Shown: piece after piece, positions 17,588 through 26,288 of the stretch
Layout of the letters: every line of letters starts with the position of its first letter
Numbering within the stretch: position 1 is the first letter of the stretch
Source: an uncultured Eubacteriales bacterium
GTDB taxonomy: Bacteria; Bacillota; Clostridia; Oscillospirales; CAG-272
Length of the DNA: 64,000 bases
Assembly: GCA_905187695.1 (NCBI GenBank)
Contig: CAJJIY010000003.1
Coordinates: 1 to 64,000, forward strand
Reading direction: 5' to 3'
The notes under the pieces: generated by a model
What the model was told of the DNA's origin: nothing
Seen by the model: only the letters and a program-made list of their open reading frames with translations
Databases searched by the model: none
Made by a program: the position numbers and the translations under genes

Positions 17588-17923
17588 ATGGAGCAAAAAC
17601 GATTTGTCAAGAATGACAGCGGGTTTGTCTGTGCGCATTGCAAACGGGAAGTGAAACCGCTCGGGTTCACTTCCCGCAATCACTGCCCGTTTTGCCTGTG
17701 GAGTCTTCATGTGGATGTGAATCCGGGGGACCGCGCCAATCCGTGTCAGGGGCAGATGGAGCCGATCTCGGCCGAGCCGGACCGTCGGAAAGGGTATATT
17801 ATTACCCATCGCTGTACCCGGTGCGGCGCTATCCGAAGAAACCGGGCGGCACAAGAGGCCAGAATTCAACCCGACAATCTGCCGCTTCTGATTGCTTTGA
17901 CGGCACACGGTGGCGGGAAATAA
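17588..17923 (+). CDS. RNHCP-domain zinc-ribbon protein
   Basis: A 111-residue protein with the RNHCP motif after which the family is named (SRNHCPFCLWSLHVD, residues about 29-43) and two further CxxC pairs (CAHCKR near 15 and HRCTRCG near 74), so one or two zinc-ribbon-like sites. The molecular role of the family is unknown. It starts two bases after the transketolase stop, so it is co-transcribed and translationally coupled with it. Confidence 0.85.
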   Translation: MEQKRFVKNDSGFVCAHCKREVKPLGFTSRNHCPFCLWSLHVDVNPGDRANPCQGQMEPISAEPDRRKGYIITHRCTRCGAIRRNRAAQEARIQPDNLPLLIALTAHGGGK

Positions 17924-17942
17924 CGAAAAAGGAGGTGCGATG

Positions 17943-18959
17943 ATGAAAAAGCTGTCATGGACGGCGCTTTTATCCGCGCTTCTTTTCCTTTTGTCTTCCT
18001 GCGGGCGGGGAGCGACTTATCTTTATGCGGAAGCCTCGCACACACACATTTACGGCCACTGGTATGATGTGGAATCTGTGACCTGCACGCACGAGGGCAG
18101 TCAGGTGCGCTATTGCAAGATCTGTCGCGCCGAAGAGCTGGCTACGGTGGAGATCGACCCGGATATAGCCTTCCGCGCGCACGACTTTACCCTTACAGTT
18201 CACGCGCCGACCGAATGTGAAGAAGGATATACCGAAAAACATTGCCAGCGTTGTGGTTATGTGGTGGCACGGGCGGATGTCCTGCCGCCGCTTTACGCGT
18301 TGCTGGTCACGGAAAATACCAAAATTACCGCGCCGGAGGGCGTTACGGCCGCCGTGATGTCGGATACGCTTACGCATACGCTTTCCTATTGTACGGCGCA
18401 AAGGACGCCGGTCGATGCCGAAGTGGCGTTCCGGCTGTTGATCTGCCTGACAGTCACGCAGGTGATGGAAGAATCGTCCGGTCTTTCAGCGGAAACGCCT
18501 GTAACGATACAGGAGGGTACGCTGGCAGGGCGGACCTATACGCTGGGTCAGCTTCTTTCGGCTTTCCTGAAGACCGGAAACCGGGGTTGCCTTTACGGGT
18601 TCTCCGCGGCGCTGGGAACAGACGACACGGGATTTTCAAAAAAAGTGGCCGAACGGGGTCAAAAACTCGGCCTTGCAGATTCGCGGCTTCAACCGTTTGA
18701 AGAGGCGGAAAACAAGACCACCTTGCTGGACACCGGCACGCTTTTGCTGCGCGCCCTTTCCTCCCCCCTGCTTCCGGAAATCTTAAAAGAAGGGGTTCCC
18801 GAACTTTGCCAGGTGGCGGGGAAAAAGCCGGCTCTTTACCTTTCGGATGCGGCCGGAAAATTCCGCGTATCCGGATTTAATACCGGGGACGGGGTGGTTT
18901 TTCTGCTGCTTTTCGGAGAATCACTGCCGGAGGATGCGGAAGTTTATTATTACCGCTGA
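17943..18959 (+). CDS. Lipoprotein resembling a D-Ala-D-Ala carboxypeptidase that lacks catalytic residues
   Basis: About 338 residues. The signal peptide ends in a lipobox (LLSSC, near residue 20), so it is anchored outside the membrane. Residues about 35-110 hold two cysteine-rich repeats (TCTHEGSQVRYCKIC and ECEEGYTEKHCQRCG). The remaining part matches the layout of peptidase family S11 (TYTLGQLLSAFLKTGN, KKVAERGQKLGLADS) but the SxxK serine and lysine are not present in the expected segment (AFRLLICLTVTQVME) and SGN reads TGN. It is therefore probably a non-catalytic binding protein. It is the last gene of the transketolase operon. The ATG 17943 has GGAGG 7 bases upstream. Confidence 0.65.
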   Translation: MKKLSWTALLSALLFLLSSCGRGATYLYAEASHTHIYGHWYDVESVTCTHEGSQVRYCKICRAEELATVEIDPDIAFRAHDFTLTVHAPTECEEGYTEKHCQRCGYVVARADVLPPLYALLVTENTKITAPEGVTAAVMSDTLTHTLSYCTAQRTPVDAEVAFRLLICLTVTQVMEESSGLSAETPVTIQEGTLAGRTYTLGQLLSAFLKTGNRGCLYGFSAALGTDDTGFSKKVAERGQKLGLADSRLQPFEEAENKTTLLDTGTLLLRALSSPLLPEILKEGVPELCQVAGKKPALYLSDAAGKFRVSGFNTGDGVVFLLLFGESLPEDAEVYYYR

Positions 18960-19001
18960 AGAGAGTGACAAACTTTTTGCGCCCATCCCTTTTTTCAAAT
19001 G

Positions 19002-19062
19002 AAAGAGCGCACATTTCGGTTTCGTCTTTCCCCCAATGAGGGCGAACCGGTGTGCGCTCTTT
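19002..19062. terminator. Bidirectional terminator hairpin
   Basis: A 12-bp perfect stem (19002-19013 with 19051-19062) with a large, partly paired loop, between the converging lipoprotein and RpiR genes. Confidence 0.75.
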
Positions 19063-19097
19063 ATTCATTTTTTGAAGTGCATCTGCAAGGTTTCCGA

Positions 19098-19931
19098 TCA
19101 GTATTTCTTTGTTGCAAGCGCATCCAGCGTTTTTTGGATTTTCTCGTCGGCGTTTTGCGTATGACAGGTTACATAATAATAAAGGGTGTCCACAATGGCA
19201 AGCTGTGTAATCCGGGAAGTGAGGCCAAGAATGCGGTAATTGATTTCGTCCGAGGCCGTTGCCAGAATATAGTCCGAATACTTGTAGACGGGGGATTTGT
19301 TGGCATCGGTAATGGTAACGGTAACGGCTTTGCAGGTTTTTGCGACCTTGAGCGCGTCGATGATATCCTTTGAACTGCCGCTGTGTGTGATGGCAATGAT
19401 TACGCAATGCTCGTCCAGGTGAGAAGAAGCGATGACCTGCATATGGTTGTCGGTGTAGGCCGTTGCGTCATAGCCCAGACGCAGAAGTTTATGCGCGGCG
19501 TCGGTGGCTACCGACGAAGAATTTCCAAGGCCGAAAACCAGGATGCGCCGGGCGTGAAGGATGGCTTCGCACGCCGCTTTGAATTTTTCGTTGTTAATGA
19601 GTTTCTTGGTTTTTTCAAGGGAACAGTAAATATCATCGGTGACTTTCAGAAAAACGGCTTCCGGTGTATCGTCTGCCGAAATTTTTTCGTTGACATCCCG
19701 GTCGCCGGAAGTGCCCGCCATGGAAATTTTCAGTTGCTGAAAACCGCTCAGCCCCAGGCGGCGGGAAAAGCGGGTGATGGTGGCCTCGCTGCTGCCCGAA
19801 AGATCCGCCAGTTCGCTGATGGAAAGGGAGATGAGTTTTTCGGGATTTTTAAGGACATAATCGGCAATTCTTTTTTCGGAGCTGCCGAGTTTCGGATAGG
19901 CAATTTTAATATCAAGCAGGATATCTTTCAT
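19098..19931 (-). CDS. RpiR-family transcriptional regulator
   Basis: A 277-residue repressor-type regulator: N-terminal HTH_6 domain (KLGSSEKRIADYVLKNPEK, then SGSSEATITRFSRRLGLSGF) and C-terminal SIS sugar-phosphate isomerase-like sensor domain (RRILVFGLGNSSSVATDAA, AITHSGSSKDIIDALK). Such proteins respond to a phosphosugar. It is divergent from a sugar catabolic operon and its product very probably controls that operon through three palindromes in the intervening 174 bases. ATG 19931 follows AAAGGAG; the frame is open further upstream but without homology. Confidence 0.9.
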   Translation of the reverse strand: MKDILLDIKIAYPKLGSSEKRIADYVLKNPEKLISLSISELADLSGSSEATITRFSRRLGLSGFQQLKISMAGTSGDRDVNEKISADDTPEAVFLKVTDDIYCSLEKTKKLINNEKFKAACEAILHARRILVFGLGNSSSVATDAAHKLLRLGYDATAYTDNHMQVIASSHLDEHCVIIAITHSGSSKDIIDALKVAKTCKAVTVTITDANKSPVYKYSDYILATASDEINYRILGLTSRITQLAIVDTLYYYVTCHTQNADEKIQKTLDALATKKY

Positions 19932-19992
19932 AGGCACAGGCTCCTTTCCGGTTTCTCTCATTATAGAATTTTTATCGGAAAATGTCAAGAGA

Positions 19993-20093
19993 TGAAAATA
20001 ATTTTCACTTTTTTCGCCAAGTACTTGAAAAATATTTTCGAATGTGGTATGATGTTTGGCGACAGGACATTTTGAAATAAAAATTATTTTCAA
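19993..20093. promoter_or_regulatory. Promoter with three RpiR operator-like palindromes
   Basis: The plus-strand promoter is TTGAAA (20025-20030), 17 bases, TATGAT (20048-20053). Three related AT-centred inverted repeats of the TGAAAA-TTTTCA type surround it: 19993-20007 upstream, 20026-20040 covering the -35 and spacer, and 20072-20093 (arms TTGAAA/TTTCAA) downstream of the start. Spacing of centres is 33 and about 50 bases. The arrangement fits repression by the divergent RpiR protein; binding is inferred. Confidence 0.72.
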
Positions 20094-20105
20094 TCCGGAG
20101 GGCGT

Positions 20106-21530
20106 ATGAACGAATTCTTAATGACGCAGATTCTGACCGAACTGGAAGATGCGGTCGGCGAAGAAAACTGCTCGGTCAAAGAAGTGGACAAACTGACGCA
20201 CAGCGTGGATTATTTCTGGCTGTCGAGAATGTGGGCGGACAGGGGCAGGAGAATGCCCGAGGCGGATTTTGTGGTGTCGCCGCTCAATGCCGAAGAGACT
20301 TCCAAAGTTCTCAAAATTGCCAACTACTATAAGATTCCCGTTACGACCTGGGGCGGTGGCGGCGGCACACAGGGCGGTGCATTGCCGGTTGCGGGCGGTA
20401 TTCTTCTGGATACCAAGCGGATGAACCGGATCTATGAAGTCAACACCGAAGGGATGTATATCGAGTGCGGCGCAGGCGCGATCTATAAACACATTGAATG
20501 GGCAGCCAACGAAAAAGGCTATGCCACCATGCACTATCCCTCTTCCCTTACCTGTTCCACGGTCGGCGGTTTTCTGGCACACCGGGGAATCGGCGTGGTC
20601 TCGACCAAGTATGGAAAAATCGACGACATGGTGCTTTCGATGGAGGTGGTCCTCCCAAGCGGCGAGATCATTCACACTTCCAGCGCGCCCAAGCACGCCG
20701 CCGGCCCGGATCTCAACCAGATTTTTATCGGTTCGGAGGGAACGCTGGGGGTCATTACCAAAGCGCAAATCCGGATCTATGAACAGCCGGAAGTGCGGCG
20801 TTTCAGAGGTTTTCTTTTCAAAGACATGTCCTCTGCTTTCCGGGCCAGCCGCGAGATTCTGCAAAAATTCAAGCCGTCCGTCATGCGTCTTTATGACGAG
20901 GCCGAAACGGCTTCGCTCATCAAAAAGATCGTCGGTGTGGAAAAGCCCGGCGCGTTTATGAATGTGGCCTATGAAGGCGTGAAGGAACTGGTGGATGTGG
21001 AAGAAAAGATCCTGCTGGAGACCTTCCTTCGATACGGGGCCGAGGATCTGGGCAGTGAATACGGCGAAAAGTGGTGGAAAGAAAAAATCACCTTCTTTTA
21101 TCCCGGCAACATGATGGATCTGCCGCAGATGTTCGGCACGATGGACACCATTGCGCCCTATGATAAGATCGAAAAAATTTATTATGCCATGAAGGAAAAG
21201 ATTGAAAGTACTTTCCCGCACGTCAAGTTTATCGCCCATTTTTCCCACTGGTATGAATGGGGTTGCATGGTATATGATCGGTTTATTCTTGATAAAGAGT
21301 TTGTGCCGCAAGACCCGGTCGAGGCCATGAAGCTTCATAATAAGATCTGGTCGGTGGGCGTCCGGACGGCCATTGCAAACGGCGGCGTGGTGAATGATCA
21401 TCACGGCGTCGGCATCAAACTCGGCCGTTTGATGAAAGAGCAGTACGGCCCGGCCATGCAGGTCTTTGAGGGAATCAAAAAATCGCTGGATCCGAACGGG
21501 ATCATGAATCCGTTTAAACTTGGATTATAA
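20106..21530 (+). CDS. FAD-dependent 2-hydroxyacid dehydrogenase, GlcD/LctD-like
   Basis: A 474-residue flavoprotein of the vanillyl-alcohol oxidase fold. FAD_binding_4 domain: VTTWGGGGGTQGGALPVAGG near residue 80 and TVGGFLAHRGIGVVSTKYG near 155, with the FAD-oxidase C domain ending GVVNDHHGVGIKLGRLMKE and DPNGIMNPFKLG. Relatives oxidise glycolate, D-lactate or sugar acids and pass electrons to an Fe-S protein or an electron transfer flavoprotein. Both partner types are encoded in the same operon (next gene and 24898-26274). The substrate is unknown; a sugar-derived 2-hydroxy acid is an inference from context. Confidence 0.85.
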   Translation: MNEFLMTQILTELEDAVGEENCSVKEVDKLTHSVDYFWLSRMWADRGRRMPEADFVVSPLNAEETSKVLKIANYYKIPVTTWGGGGGTQGGALPVAGGILLDTKRMNRIYEVNTEGMYIECGAGAIYKHIEWAANEKGYATMHYPSSLTCSTVGGFLAHRGIGVVSTKYGKIDDMVLSMEVVLPSGEIIHTSSAPKHAAGPDLNQIFIGSEGTLGVITKAQIRIYEQPEVRRFRGFLFKDMSSAFRASREILQKFKPSVMRLYDEAETASLIKKIVGVEKPGAFMNVAYEGVKELVDVEEKILLETFLRYGAEDLGSEYGEKWWKEKITFFYPGNMMDLPQMFGTMDTIAPYDKIEKIYYAMKEKIESTFPHVKFIAHFSHWYEWGCMVYDRFILDKEFVPQDPVEAMKLHNKIWSVGVRTAIANGGVVNDHHGVGIKLGRLMKEQYGPAMQVFEGIKKSLDPNGIMNPFKLGL

Positions 21531-21541
21531 GGAGAAGCGTT

Positions 21542-22618
21542 ATGAATATATCTGAAAAATCCAAAAAACATATTGACAGTTGCCGTTTTTGCTGGATGTG
21601 CCGCCATATCTGCCCCATCGGAAACGCGACCGGACTGGAGAGAAACACCGCCCGTGCCCGCGCACTTTCGCTTTCAATGGTTTACCGCGGGGCAGAAAAA
21701 CTGGAGGATATGGCGGATAATCTTTTTGAATGTGCGCTGTGCGGCGCGTGCGTCAAGGAGTGCGTCACCGGGTGGGACCCGGTGAGTTTTACCGTGGAAG
21801 CCAAAACGCAGGCCAGTTTATCCGGCGTGCTGCCGGCGTATATTTTGAAGTTGGTGGAAAACTTTCAGAAATACGGCAATGTTTACGGCGCGGCGCTTCC
21901 GGAGGCGTCGGAATTCAGCGGGGAAGAGACCGACACGCTGCTGTATTTCGGTGAGACCACCCGCTATAAAAACACGGGGGCTGTCCGGGATGTTTCCGGA
22001 TTGCTTCGCGCGGCGGGTGTCTCGTTTACCTCTTTGCGGGAAGAAGAGCCCAGCGGCTACTCTCTCTTTTATCTGACCGGGAAGACTGCCGAAACACGGG
22101 CACAGATGCAAAAATGCGCCGACTTGCTGAACGGATACCGGAAAGTGGTGGTCTATGACCCGGCGGATCTGAAACTGATGCTTCGCGAATACCGGGAATG
22201 GGGAGTGGAACTCACCGCCGAAATCGTTTCTTTCCACACTTTTTTGAAAGAACTTCTGAAAAGCGGCGCGCTGAAAGTAAAAAGATCCGAAAGAATCTAT
22301 ACGCCGCAGGATAATTTCAACTACAGCCGTGAACTTGAAGATGTGACCACTCTCCGGGAAATACTCGGCGCGGTCGGCACGGTCAGGGAGATGTTGCTGT
22401 CCGGCCGGGATACCATGTTTGCCGGGAGTCTTTTGATGAATGAATATATGCCGGATGTGATGAGAAAAGTGGCAATGGACCGCTGGGAAAATATGAGGGG
22501 CATGGGGCTTGACTGCATTGTGACCGAAAGCTCGGACGAACAGGTTCTGCTCCGGGAAACGGCTCCGGCGGGATGCCGCGTTTTGTCCGCAGAACAGGCG
22601 ATTCTTGAGAACAGATAA
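21542..22618 (+). CDS. Fe-S oxidoreductase subunit with two 4Fe-4S motifs
   Basis: A 358-residue protein with two CxxCxxCxxxC clusters near the N-terminus: Cys 14, 17, 20, 24 (followed by Pro) and Cys 64, 67, 70, 74, the layout of the ferredoxin-like half of GlcF/HdrC-type proteins. The C-terminal 250 residues carry no CCG repeats that I can see. It starts 11 bases after the flavoprotein and is likely its electron acceptor or a bridge to the ETF fusion. The precise electron route is not known. Confidence 0.8.
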   Translation: MNISEKSKKHIDSCRFCWMCRHICPIGNATGLERNTARARALSLSMVYRGAEKLEDMADNLFECALCGACVKECVTGWDPVSFTVEAKTQASLSGVLPAYILKLVENFQKYGNVYGAALPEASEFSGEETDTLLYFGETTRYKNTGAVRDVSGLLRAAGVSFTSLREEEPSGYSLFYLTGKTAETRAQMQKCADLLNGYRKVVVYDPADLKLMLREYREWGVELTAEIVSFHTFLKELLKSGALKVKRSERIYTPQDNFNYSRELEDVTTLREILGAVGTVREMLLSGRDTMFAGSLLMNEYMPDVMRKVAMDRWENMRGMGLDCIVTESSDEQVLLRETAPAGCRVLSAEQAILENR

Positions 22619-22631
22619 GGGGGATATAAAA

Positions 22632-23423
22632 ATGAATCTGAAAAAAATCTGCCCGGACAGTTATGGATATCAGCGTGTGGTGACCAGCCGGAACAGCACG
22701 CTTACTTTTGAGGAAATGGATGTGCTGAAACTGCGCCGGGACGGTTCCTTCACGGTGAGAGAACAGGGCAAGGAATTTGCATTGGTGGTTCTCTGGGGTA
22801 CCGTCACAGTGAAGGGAAAAGATTTTTGCTTTGAGCGTGTCGGCACCCGGAAATCGGTGTTTGACGGCGTGGGGGAGGCGGTATATGTCGGGCTGGATAC
22901 CGAATTCACCGTAGAGGCCACGGGCGGCGAGGCAAAAGTCGTGATCGGGAAAGCGCCTGCCACCGTTTTTTATCCGCCCCAGGTCGCCCGGAGCGGCGAT
23001 ATTCAGAAAAAAGAACTCGGCAAGGGAGCTTACACACGGCTGGCCGCCTTCAATGTAGCTGAAAATATACGCGCGCAACGCATCTATATCGGGGAATTTT
23101 GGGTGGAGGATGGCAACTGGGCCAGTTTTCCGCCGCACAAACACGATGTGCAGGATCTGCCCACGGAGGGTTTTTCGGACGAGATCTATTATTTTGAATT
23201 TGATAAGCCGCAGGGCTTTGGCGTGCAGATGGTATATACCAAAGAAGGAGATATCGAGGAGGCATACCGGGTCAAAAGCGGCGAATTGGTGGAAGTGCCG
23301 AAGGGATATCATCCGTTTACGGTAGCGCCCGGATATAAAAACTATTGCCTGTGGCTGATGGCCGGCGATTCCAGAGGCCTTTTCCCCACGGTGGAGGAAG
23401 ATCACCGGTGGATCAACCGGTAA
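22632..23423 (+). CDS. iolB: 5-deoxy-glucuronate isomerase-like (IolB family) protein
   Basis: A 263-residue bicupin of the IolB family, which in myo-inositol breakdown converts 5-deoxy-glucuronate to 5-dehydro-2-deoxygluconate. The metal-site motif SFPPHKHD lies near residue 170 and the family region EIYYFEFDKPQGFGVQMVY, VPKGYHPFTVAPGY follows; length is normal. The ATG at 22632 has AAGGGGG before it. No iolE, iolD or iolG is in the operon, so either the pathway is fed with a different deoxyuronate or the remaining genes are elsewhere. Confidence 0.8.
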   Translation: MNLKKICPDSYGYQRVVTSRNSTLTFEEMDVLKLRRDGSFTVREQGKEFALVVLWGTVTVKGKDFCFERVGTRKSVFDGVGEAVYVGLDTEFTVEATGGEAKVVIGKAPATVFYPPQVARSGDIQKKELGKGAYTRLAAFNVAENIRAQRIYIGEFWVEDGNWASFPPHKHDVQDLPTEGFSDEIYYFEFDKPQGFGVQMVYTKEGDIEEAYRVKSGELVEVPKGYHPFTVAPGYKNYCLWLMAGDSRGLFPTVEEDHRWINR

Positions 23424-23441
23424 ACGGGTGAGCGGTCGGTT

Positions 23442-24905
23442 ATGAAATATGTGCTTGGCATAGATTTCGGCGGCGGCGCCAGCAAGGCCACGCTTCTGGA
23501 CGAAACGGGAAGCGTCGCGGCCACCTCCACAAAGGAATACCCCACCGTCTGCGTGGGGAGCGACGGCAGGGAACAAGACCCCGGCGATTGGCTTTCCGCC
23601 ACCGTTTTTAATATTGAAAACGTTCTGAAAACATCCGGTGTTTCCGGACTTGATGTGGAGGCGGTTTCCTTTGACGCCGCCACGCACACAGCGGTTCTTA
23701 TGGACGAAAATTTCAGAGTGCTCCGGCGTTCCATTTACTGGACAGATACGCGCTGCGTCCGGGAAAAAGAGTTTCTGAAAAATCGTTACGGTTCGGACAT
23801 TTTTGAAAAATTCAAACACGAAATTGATACCGTCTGGACACTTCCGGAACTGTTGTGGGTGAAAAACAACGAACCGGAAATCTGGCAAAAGGTAAAAAAG
23901 ATCACCTTTGCCAAGGATTTTGTAAGGCACTATTTTACCGGAGATCATGTAACCGATTATATTGAAGCGCAGGGCAGTCTGTTTTTTGATTTTGACCGGC
24001 ACGAATGGTCCGCGGAATATCTGGAACTTTTGGGGATAGAAAAATCCTATCTGCCCCGGGTTGTTTCCCCTGATACGGTGGTGTCGGCCATTCTGCCCGA
24101 TGTGGCGGCCCGGCTTGGCTTGAATCCCGAAACAAAGATCGTCTGCGGATCCACCGACACGGCCCTGGAGGTGTTTGCCGCCGGCGCTGTAAAAAAGGGA
24201 CAAACCACCATTAAATTGGCGACCGCAGGGCGCATTTGCGTGGTTTCGGATCACCTCACGCCAGACCCTAATATGATTAACTATTCCCACCTGGTCAAAG
24301 GACTGTATTATCCCGGAACAGCCACAAAATCCTGCGCCGCCTCGCTTCGATGGTTCCGTGATACCTTCGGCGGGGAATATCGCGCGCTGGACGAAGCGGC
24401 CGAAAAGATTGCGGTCGGCGCGGATGGTCTGCTTTTTCATCCCTATTTGAGCGGGGAGTTGACTCCTTGTGCCGATCCGCTTTTGAGGGGCAGTTTTCTC
24501 GGAATCAGCGGCGCGCACACCAAAGCGCATTTTGTCCGGGCCGTGCTGGAAGGCGTGGCGCTTTCCATGCGGGACTGCAAAGAATATCTGGAAAACAAAG
24601 GCGTGACCCTTCACTCGGCCTTTTTGCTTGGCGGCGGCGCGAAAAGCCGGCTGTGGGCACAGATCCTTTCGGATTGTCTGGGGATTGAACTGATTCTCAC
24701 GGAGCAAAACGACAGTTCTTTCGGTTCCGCCATGCTGGCCGGCATTGCCGCAGGATTTTTCAGGGACGAACAGGATGCGCTTTCCAGATGCTCGCATATC
24801 ACGGGGCGTATCACTCCGCGCAGGGAAAACCGGGAGGCCTATGACCGGCTGTTTGAAAAATATAAACGCATTCAAAAAATGCTGACGACGGTGTATCATG
24901 CGTAA
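23442..24905 (+). CDS. FGGY-family carbohydrate kinase
   Basis: A 487-residue kinase of the xylulokinase/gluconokinase family. N-terminal phosphate loop GIDFGGGASKATLLDETG (residues 5-22), domain hinge VCGSTDTALEVFAAGAV, and the C-terminal family signature LLGGGAKSRLWAQILSD. It phosphorylates a sugar, polyol or aldonate; which one is not readable. It precedes the ETF gene with an 8-base overlap, so the two are translationally coupled. Confidence 0.88.
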   Translation: MKYVLGIDFGGGASKATLLDETGSVAATSTKEYPTVCVGSDGREQDPGDWLSATVFNIENVLKTSGVSGLDVEAVSFDAATHTAVLMDENFRVLRRSIYWTDTRCVREKEFLKNRYGSDIFEKFKHEIDTVWTLPELLWVKNNEPEIWQKVKKITFAKDFVRHYFTGDHVTDYIEAQGSLFFDFDRHEWSAEYLELLGIEKSYLPRVVSPDTVVSAILPDVAARLGLNPETKIVCGSTDTALEVFAAGAVKKGQTTIKLATAGRICVVSDHLTPDPNMINYSHLVKGLYYPGTATKSCAASLRWFRDTFGGEYRALDEAAEKIAVGADGLLFHPYLSGELTPCADPLLRGSFLGISGAHTKAHFVRAVLEGVALSMRDCKEYLENKGVTLHSAFLLGGGAKSRLWAQILSDCLGIELILTEQNDSSFGSAMLAGIAAGFFRDEQDALSRCSHITGRITPRRENREAYDRLFEKYKRIQKMLTTVYHA

Positions 24906-26274
24906 GGCGGCCGTCCTTTTCAAGTTTTATGGGGGAGAGATCAGTCCGTTTGATGAAAGCGCGCTGGAATGTGCGCTTTTGGCAGGATTGGAAACAACGG
25001 TTTTTGCATTGGCTCCCGAAAGCGCGCTGGAAAAGTTAAGATATTACACAAGACTGGGTGTGCATGCCGTGTTGGTGAGCGATCCGGCTTTCGCCGGCTC
25101 GGATACACTGGTGACGGCCCGGGTTCTTGCAAGAGCGCTGAGAGAGGACGAATTTGACCTTGTTTTGTGTGGGCGGCAGAGTCTGAACGGGGACACTGCG
25201 CAGGTCCCTGCGGAGGTGGCGGCGCTGCTGGGGTATGATTTTATCCCGTATGTCACCGGATTTTCCGTGACCAACCCGGTTACACGCCTGGGTGGGAGAA
25301 CCGTCCGGGGCAAAACCGTGATGAGTCTGGAACGCATCAAAGTCCTGCGCCCGGCCAGTCTTTTTTCACGTGCGGAAGAGGTGCGCGTTCTCTCCTGCGC
25401 CCGGCTTGGTTTTTCGCCGGAGGAGGTGGGGAGCGCGGGGTCTCCCACCAGGGTGATAAAAACTTACGAACGCAAAAAACCCCGCAAACGGTGTGTGTTT
25501 ATTCCCCCCGAACAGCTTTTGCGCGTTCTTCGGGAATCCCTGGAACGGCAGGAAACGCCAACAGCGAAGCGTGTGACTGATGCACAAAAATGTCAGTTGG
25601 CGCACTATGTCGGTCAAAGCGTTCGGCCACAGGCCGAGAATATTGCAAAGCGGGTGCTTGAAATTGACACAGGCACCAATCTGAGTATCAAGGAAAAAGC
25701 TGCGCGGGTGATCGCCTATTGCCGGGAAAATCCGGTTTCCGTTTTGCTGATGCCGGCCACGCCGGAATACCGGGCCGTTGCGCCTTTGGCAGCCGCCGGA
25801 CTCGGTATCGGGCTATGTGCCGACTGCACGGCGCTCCGTATAGAGAACGACAGACTGGTGATGACGCGTCCGGCGCTTTCGGGCAGTACCTATGCGGAAA
25901 TCGTCAGTCGCAGCGCCATTCAGGCCGCCACTGTGCGGACGCGCAGTCAAAGCGGCGAACTGGTGTTCGGGATCGGATACGGCGCAAAAGATTTTATAAA
26001 AGAAATTACCGATTTCGCCGCAGTCTGCGGCGCGGAAGTGGTGGCTTCCCGGAAAATGGTGGACGCCGGGCGGATGCCTTATGAAAATCAGGTGGGTCTC
26101 ACGGGGCGGAACATTGCGCCGAAAGTTTACGTGGCCTTCGGTGTCAGCGGCGCCGTCCAGCACATGGTGGGTGTTGAAAACGCGCAAACAATCATTGCCG
26201 TGAATTCGGACAAGGACGCGCCGATATTCGGTTTTTCGGATTACGGAGTATTGCTGAAAGGACGAACTGTCTGA
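24898..26274 (+). CDS. Single-chain electron transfer flavoprotein (EtfB-EtfA fusion)
   Basis: The 458-residue protein starts with an EtfB-like AMP/FAD domain (residues 1 to about 190: LVLCGRQSLNGDTAQVPAEV) and ends with EtfA: a partial domain I (about 265-345, LLMPATPEYRAVAPLAA) and the FAD-binding domain II (about 350-458: ASRKMVDAGRMPYENQVGLT, GVSGAVQHMVGVENAQTI, SDKDAPIFGFSDYG). Separate EtfB plus EtfA usually total about 600 residues, so the fusion is compact and the first strands of EtfA are missing. It most likely accepts electrons from the GlcD-like dehydrogenase. Whether it bifurcates electrons is open. Confidence 0.85.
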   Translation: MRKAAVLFKFYGGEISPFDESALECALLAGLETTVFALAPESALEKLRYYTRLGVHAVLVSDPAFAGSDTLVTARVLARALREDEFDLVLCGRQSLNGDTAQVPAEVAALLGYDFIPYVTGFSVTNPVTRLGGRTVRGKTVMSLERIKVLRPASLFSRAEEVRVLSCARLGFSPEEVGSAGSPTRVIKTYERKKPRKRCVFIPPEQLLRVLRESLERQETPTAKRVTDAQKCQLAHYVGQSVRPQAENIAKRVLEIDTGTNLSIKEKAARVIAYCRENPVSVLLMPATPEYRAVAPLAAAGLGIGLCADCTALRIENDRLVMTRPALSGSTYAEIVSRSAIQAATVRTRSQSGELVFGIGYGAKDFIKEITDFAAVCGAEVVASRKMVDAGRMPYENQVGLTGRNIAPKVYVAFGVSGAVQHMVGVENAQTIIAVNSDKDAPIFGFSDYGVLLKGRTV

Positions 26275-26288
26275 TGAAAGGAGAAAAT

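Noticed and set aside
20118..21404. Antisense frame of over 400 codons opposite the GlcD-like gene
   Set aside because: No motif or ribosome binding site; shadow of the real gene.
22383..24923. Very long open frame (over 800 codons) antisense to the Fe-S, iolB and kinase genes
   Set aside because: No ribosome binding site or family motif, low-complexity residue pattern, and it lies opposite to well supported genes; open because of GC-biased codons on the other strand.
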